11,316 nucleotides of DNA, from assembly GCA_030424825.1 (NCBI GenBank), contig JAUHWE010000086.1, positions 1-11,316 on the forward strand, read 5' to 3'. The notes beneath the pieces were generated by a model that did no database searches, was not told where the DNA came from, and was given only the letters and a program-made list of their open reading frames with translations. Positions 7,238 through 11,316 of this stretch are shown one piece after another (within the stretch, counting starts at the first letter, position 1; every line of letters starts with the position of its first letter). This stretch comes from Verrucomicrobiia bacterium. GTDB lineage: Bacteria; Verrucomicrobiota; Verrucomicrobiia; Opitutales; Opitutaceae. The position numbers were made by a program, and so were the translations under genes.

Positions 7238-9799
7238 ATGAAAAACCTAAAATTAAATTTCTCGAAACTCGCTGCATGCACACTAGTGGCGATGATTTCG
7301 ATCGTCTCGATAAGTTCTTCCCAGGGGCAGAGTGAGATTGATACCAAAATCAGATTGATGTCTGAGGCGCTGCAGGCCCGGGATTCAGGAGACTTAGAGA
7401 AAGCCCGTGAGCGTTTGAACCAACTCCTGGAAATCACGCCAGGTGACCGTTCGGTGCAAAGTATCCTTAAGAGCGTCAATAATATGATAGCTGACAAGGA
7501 CAATGCTGGGAGTTCGAATGCGGCCACGGCAGCTGCGGATCGAAGAGCCGCCCTGCAAAGCGAGGCGGAATACCTCGCAAGGCTAGAAGCAGAGCGTATT
7601 GAAAAATCAATGGTGAGCGCCCGGGAAATCAGGGAAATCGCGCTCAGGCAGAGCAAGCGTGGGGACTATCCACTGGCCCTTAAAACGATAGACAGTGCCA
7701 TTGGAATGCTGGATCCCAATCCGTTGACGCAAACCCTAATCGATGAGCTTAAGCGTGACCAGCGGGAGATCCTAAGAAAGCAGTCGACGAGCGATGCGCG
7801 ACGGGTGTCCGCAGCGGAAGGTTCAAATGGGATATTGCCAATTGACCAGATCAGTCCGGATTTCGTGAACTTGCAGCAGGAGATTGATGCCTTGGCCCTT
7901 CGTGGCCGGAGCCAATTCATCGCGGGTGACATCGATGGAGCCGAGTCTTCCTTTAAACAGATCGAGGCACTCGATCCCAATAGCGCTATGGCCAAGAGCT
8001 TTCTGGTGAAAATATCCCAAGAGCGGCAGTCTTTGGCCTACCTAAACAAGTTGAAATCAAGAGAGCAGCTTTTAGAAGAGGTTTCCAGCGCCTGGCAGCG
8101 TCCCGGCATTTACGAAGAGCGTCCAGATGTGAACCCAACTGTATTGGGACCAGCACCATTGTTGCAGAAGTTGGACCGGATCGTCATTGCCAATGTTAAT
8201 TTCACGGAGGTTCCCCTCAATCAGGCGGTGAATACGCTCAGCGCGATTTCGGAAGACTTTGACAACACGGATATCGGAGCTCCCGGGGTGAATTTGGTTC
8301 TACTTGATCCTGATCGAATTAATCCCACCGTAAACATCACGCTGCGCCATTTGTCACTTCGGCGGATTCTGGATTTCATCGTGGATTCAGTTGGGTTTCA
8401 GTACGAGATCCAGGAAGACGCAGTCGTACTACGTCCTGGGGGAGAGAATAGAAATCTGAATACGGAAGTGTTTCCGGTGTCGAGGTCTACGGTGATTCGA
8501 ATGACCGGGATATCGGGTTCGTCGACGGAAAGCGCTTTTGACGCGGATCCATTTGCTTCAAATAGCGGCACATCCTCACCTGCGAGAGGAATGGCAGGGG
8601 ACGCATTTACAATCCAGAACTTCCTGCAACAAGCGGGTGTAGACTTTAGCAATACTGAAGGCAGCACGATGGCCTACGATGGATCAGCGATGATCGTAAC
8701 TCAGACAACCCGCAACCTTGAGCGTATCCGAAATATACTTAATCGGTATACCGATGTAAAGCAGGTCGAGATTGAGGCCAAGTTTCTTGAAGTCCAGGAA
8801 GGGACCATCGAAGAGTTGGGGTTTGATTGGGTGCTGACGCATAGTGACAGCAGGAATAGTAACAATCCAACGGGAACGGGAGAGGATTACCGGAGTTCAC
8901 TTAGAAGTCTCTCTGATACCAGCTCCCCCTCAAATGTATCGAGCGCGATTTTGATCGACGGACTGGAAGTTGAGAGGATTACCCCTCCTGATATTCCGGG
9001 TGGTGTGCCGCTTGGAGTTGGTAGCGAACCATTGACTACCATTTTTGGTAGCATCGGAAAAATGAGCTTAGATGTCGCCGTTCGTGCCCTTTCTCAAACA
9101 TCCGGATCGGATCTTTTGAGCGCTCCTAAGGTAACTGTGCTTTCCGGCAATCAGGCCGAGATAAATGTCAGTCAGGAGTTTCGCTATCCTACCCGTTATA
9201 CGGACACTGAAAGTAATGTGGGAAACACCAGCGGCAGTATCAATGGCGGTGGGGCTGCGGGCGTAACGATCACTCCCGGTACGCCGGAAGATTTCGAGAC
9301 GCGAAACATAGGGGTTGAGCTCTCGGTAACGCCCATCGTCGAAGAAGATGACTACAGCATTACATTGGAGCTTAATCCCAGTGTGACCGAGTTTGAAGGA
9401 TTTGTTGAATATGGAGGTCCAAGTGTTGCATTGACGGCAGACCGAACCGTGAAGGTGCCTTCAGGATTCTATCAGCCCATTTTCTCCGTCCGGGAAATTT
9501 CGACCAAGGTTACGATTTGGGACGGAGCAACTGTAGTAATGGGCGGATTGACCCGCGAGGATGTTATCACGGTAAATGACAAAGTGCCCTTTCTTGGAGA
9601 CATGCCCTTTTTCGGACGTTTCTTCCGTTCCGAAGGAGAGACGTCATCCAAACGAAATCTGCTGATTTTCGTTACGGCCAATCTGGTGAGTCCAGGTGGA
9701 TCGCCCAAGCGGCAGACCCTTCGAGGAGTTCAGCCAGGAGCGCTTTTCCAGAATCCCACGATCGTAACACCAGGTGGAAGCGAGTCGCGGAGCCAATAG
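7238..9799 (+). CDS. Outer-membrane secretin with N-terminal TPR-like repeats (PilQ/GspD superfamily, Amuc_1098 type)
   Basis: This is the channel-forming ring of the machine, expected in the outer membrane. With the ATG at 7238 it has 853 residues and a Sec signal peptide (basic NFSK then hydrophobic 11-25, cleavage near residues 28-31). A GTG at 7226 would only add four residues ahead of the signal. Helical TPR-like units follow, e.g. EALQARDSGDLEKARERL, RGDYPLALKTIDSAI and AGDIDGAESSFKQIEALDP (up to ~residue 260). An STN/N0-like domain spans about 307-395, an N1-like NolW domain about 451-511 and the secretin barrel about 607-818, with the signature VPFLGDMPFFGRFF (782-795) and RNLLIFVTANLV at the end. 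Two Gly/Ser/Thr-rich insertions (~545-585 and ~660-680) look like flexible loops. There is no lipobox and no AMIN domain, both unlike classical PilQ or GspD variants. It starts 25 bases after the PilP-slot gene. Confidence 0.93.
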   Translation: MKNLKLNFSKLAACTLVAMISIVSISSSQGQSEIDTKIRLMSEALQARDSGDLEKARERLNQLLEITPGDRSVQSILKSVNNMIADKDNAGSSNAATAAADRRAALQSEAEYLARLEAERIEKSMVSAREIREIALRQSKRGDYPLALKTIDSAIGMLDPNPLTQTLIDELKRDQREILRKQSTSDARRVSAAEGSNGILPIDQISPDFVNLQQEIDALALRGRSQFIAGDIDGAESSFKQIEALDPNSAMAKSFLVKISQERQSLAYLNKLKSREQLLEEVSSAWQRPGIYEERPDVNPTVLGPAPLLQKLDRIVIANVNFTEVPLNQAVNTLSAISEDFDNTDIGAPGVNLVLLDPDRINPTVNITLRHLSLRRILDFIVDSVGFQYEIQEDAVVLRPGGENRNLNTEVFPVSRSTVIRMTGISGSSTESAFDADPFASNSGTSSPARGMAGDAFTIQNFLQQAGVDFSNTEGSTMAYDGSAMIVTQTTRNLERIRNILNRYTDVKQVEIEAKFLEVQEGTIEELGFDWVLTHSDSRNSNNPTGTGEDYRSSLRSLSDTSSPSNVSSAILIDGLEVERITPPDIPGGVPLGVGSEPLTTIFGSIGKMSLDVAVRALSQTSGSDLLSAPKVTVLSGNQAEINVSQEFRYPTRYTDTESNVGNTSGSINGGGAAGVTITPGTPEDFETRNIGVELSVTPIVEEDDYSITLELNPSVTEFEGFVEYGGPSVALTADRTVKVPSGFYQPIFSVREISTKVTIWDGATVVMGGLTREDVITVNDKVPFLGDMPFFGRFFRSEGETSSKRNLLIFVTANLVSPGGSPKRQTLRGVQPGALFQNPTIVTPGGSESRSQ

Positions 9800-9850
9800 C
9801 TGGCGCCTGCTCCGTTCCCATTGGCATAGTAGCATTTGATATTTGCGCTT

Positions 9851-9871
9851 CCTCGCTCGGTTGCGCGAGGA
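9851..9871 (+). promoter_or_regulatory. Hairpin overlapping the exonuclease ribosome binding site
   Basis: CCTCGC (9851-9856) is the exact reverse complement of GCGAGG (9865-9870), giving a 6-base GC-rich stem with an 8-base loop. The right arm contains most of the Shine-Dalgarno AGGA (9868-9871) that lies 7 bases before the ATG at 9879. If it forms in mRNA it would lower ribosome access to the exonuclease gene. There is no T-run, so it is not a typical terminator of the upstream secretin gene. Confidence 0.45.
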
Positions 9872-9878
9872 TCTGCTT

Positions 9879-10769
9879 ATGCCTAAATACCTGCTCGTTG
9901 ACGGATTCAATATGGCGTTCCGCGCCTTTTATGCCGTTCGTGAATTAACGCGTTCCGATGGATTTCCGACCAACGCTCTTTATGGATGGGTTCGTTCGAT
10001 GTGGAAACTCGTCGATGACCAGAAGCCGGACGAGACAATCGTCTTTTTCGATCTTGGCGGCGCCCAGGCGAAACTGGCATTGCTACCGGAATATAAGGCA
10101 AACCGTGGTGAAACTCCTGAGGAATTCGAAAAGCAGGTTCCAATAATAAAAGAGCTTACGCAAGCGATGGGTTATGGGATTTACGAAGAAGACGGGGTCG
10201 AGTCCGACGATATTCTTGCTGCCTATGCAAATCGAATTTGTTCGAGGGAAGCGGATGCCCATGTGATGATCGTGAGTGCTGACAAGGATTTCGCCCAGTC
10301 CGTGACCGATCGTATCCATATGTTGCTGCCACCTCCCACGGCAAATCCAAGGCTCGGCTGGCGAGTGCTGGACCCTGAGGGAGTGGAGGCTAAGTTCGGA
10401 GTTAAGACCTCTCAGATTGCGGACTATTTGTCCCTGATCGGTGATGTGTCTGACAATATTCCAGGAATTCCGGGTGTGGGCCCTAAAACTGCGGTGAAGT
10501 GGCTTAATGAATACAGCGATATTGAAGGGGTTGCTAAGAATGCGAGCAATCTCAAACCGGTCCGCTTTCAGGAAATAGTCCCGACTATGAGTGAACAGTT
10601 GGCTCTCAACAGGAAGATCATCACGTTTGACCCGAATTGCGGCCCAGAGTCCATCCCGTCAGGAAACGTTGATCCGGATAGGATGTTCAAGATTCTTGAG
10701 GAAATGGAGATGAAAACCCATCTCGAGGAAGCGAAAAAACGGTATTCGCAAGGCGAGTTGGCATTTTAA
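9879..10769 (+). CDS. Stand-alone 5'-3' exonuclease (flap endonuclease domain of the DNA polymerase I type)
   Basis: A 296-residue nuclease of the FEN/5'-3' exonuclease family, which removes RNA primers and 5' flaps during repair and lagging-strand processing. All metal-binding motifs are present in order: LLVDGFN with Asp8, VFFD with Asp58 followed by YKANR, GVESDD with Glu108, Asp110 and Asp111, SADKD with Asp135 and Asp137, and GDVSDNIPGIPGVGPKTA (188-205) with Asp189 and Asp192 running into the helix-hairpin-helix DNA-binding loop. The length equals the nuclease part of DNA polymerase I and the stop at 10769 leaves no polymerase domain, so it is an independent protein. I choose the ATG at 9879 because AGGA sits 7 bases upstream and MPKYLLVDGFN is the family start; an in-frame TTG at 9843 would add 12 unlikely residues. 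It follows the secretin by 79 bases with no terminator, so readthrough is possible, though a functional link is not expected. Confidence 0.92.
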   Translation: MPKYLLVDGFNMAFRAFYAVRELTRSDGFPTNALYGWVRSMWKLVDDQKPDETIVFFDLGGAQAKLALLPEYKANRGETPEEFEKQVPIIKELTQAMGYGIYEEDGVESDDILAAYANRICSREADAHVMIVSADKDFAQSVTDRIHMLLPPPTANPRLGWRVLDPEGVEAKFGVKTSQIADYLSLIGDVSDNIPGIPGVGPKTAVKWLNEYSDIEGVAKNASNLKPVRFQEIVPTMSEQLALNRKIITFDPNCGPESIPSGNVDPDRMFKILEEMEMKTHLEEAKKRYSQGELAF

Positions 10770-10881
10770 GATAATTGGCCCAAAAGAGAGGCCGGCTGAC
10801 CCATGCCGATACTCAATCCCCATGGTTAGAGGTCTGCTTCTAGAATTAATGGGAAGCCTCGAATGCGAATGACTTCGGCGA

Positions 10882-10959
<78 letters not shown>

Positions 10960-11081
10960 AACCGCTAGAAAGGGAGGAAAAAGTGCTCCTAATCTAAGTC
11001 AAGTCAAGTTTCCTTTCGTTGCGGGGCCTAACATCGATGCAAGTCGGCACCCTTGTCCCTCCGGACTCGGAATGAACACTC

Positions 11082-11316
11082 TCAAGCTTGGGAGAGCGTC
11101 TCGAGCAGTTTTCTGACTTCGGATTCAGGCCCTTCGTGTTCCTGCTCAATGGCGAGCTTAAGGGCAAGATGCAGCTCGGACTTTGCCTCTCCTTTCCGGT
11201 TTGCGGCTATCAAGCACTTCGCTTTCAGAATCGAAGCGAGCATCCAGTCTGGCTTTTTCTTCAGGCAAATCTCGAACATGGAAATGGCTTCATCCGGTTT
11301 TCCCTCCTCCATAAGC
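11082..11316 (-). CDS. TPR-repeat protein, C-terminal end (5' end beyond the window)
   Basis: The last 78 codons of a reading frame that stays open to the right edge. GKPDEAISMFEICLKKKPDW fits a tetratricopeptide repeat (the Gly, Ala and Pro of the TPR consensus are in register), followed by ASILKAKCLIAANRKGEAKSELHLAL, a second helical pair of the same kind, and a short end ETLSQA. TPR proteins bind other proteins, so no enzyme role is implied. A Met codon at 11312 could be a start but has only four bases in front of it within the window, and such proteins are normally longer, so I treat the gene as partial. Nothing shows a link to the pilus-like genes, which are on the other strand. Confidence 0.75.
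   Translation of the reverse strand, partial: LMEEGKPDEAISMFEICLKKKPDWMLASILKAKCLIAANRKGEAKSELHLALKLAIEQEHEGPESEVRKLLETLSQA

Noticed and set aside
7126..7656. A 176-codon open frame on the minus strand opposite the end of the PilP-slot gene and the start of the secretin
   Set aside because: Its translation is Ser/Leu/Arg-rich without motifs and it is antisense to two genes with strong family support; it is a frame shadow.
10819..10853. Imperfect stem-loop between the exonuclease gene and the tRNA (inner stem 10827-10842, outer CCCAT/ATGGG)
   Set aside because: The stem is short, includes wobble pairs, and is not followed by a T-run on either strand, so I do not call it a terminator.
10979..11007. 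TTGACT repeated with overlap (minus strand, 11007-10997) as a -35 for the tRNA
   Set aside because: At 17-base spacing the -10 would be ACTTTT, a poor match; the promoter cannot be supported.

Overview
The window looks like chromosome from a member of the Verrucomicrobiota. The main reason is a five-gene run in the middle whose order and protein architectures match the Akkermansia muciniphila Amuc_1102 to Amuc_1098 type IV pilus-like locus. The protein sequences are not close copies of what I remember from Akkermansia, so an environmental lineage such as Opitutae or Puniceicoccales is my inference, not something the sequence proves. No insertion sequence, phage gene or CRISPR array is visible.

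Left part (1-2479, minus strand): a NUDIX hydrolase gene is followed by the alpha and beta subunit genes of a pyruvate dehydrogenase E1 component (pdhA, pdhB). pdhB runs off the left edge. All three point the same way with short gaps and may be one transcript, starting at a perfect TATAAT box just upstream of the NUDIX gene. A 266-base divergent region (2480-2745) holds this promoter and a striking 19-base inverted repeat.

Middle part (2746-9799, plus strand): a small exported protein, then after a 247-base gap four tightly packed genes. These are a PilM-PilN fusion, a PilO-slot protein resembling Amuc_1100, a PilP-slot membrane protein resembling Amuc_1099, and a secretin of the PilQ/GspD superfamily with N-terminal TPR-like repeats. 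Together they have the layout of pilMNOPQ: a cytoplasmic actin-like ring fused to its inner-membrane partner, two single-pass periplasmic proteins that bridge the envelope, and the outer-membrane channel. No pilin, prepilin peptidase or motor ATPase is in the window, so these must be elsewhere if the machine builds a pilus.

Right part (9800-11316): a stand-alone 5'-3' exonuclease (the FEN domain of DNA polymerase I without the polymerase) lies 79 bases after the secretin on the same strand. Its Shine-Dalgarno site is partly buried in a predicted hairpin. On the minus strand follow a tRNA with a CAU anticodon, probably elongator tRNA-Met, and the 3' end of a TPR-repeat protein that continues past the right edge.

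The most interesting content is the pilus-like locus: the natural PilM-PilN fusion that keeps the INLLP docking motif inside one chain, replacement of an expected acidic residue by Ser in both phosphate-binding motifs of the PilM half, and a secretin carrying TPR-like repeats where PilQ usually has AMIN domains.
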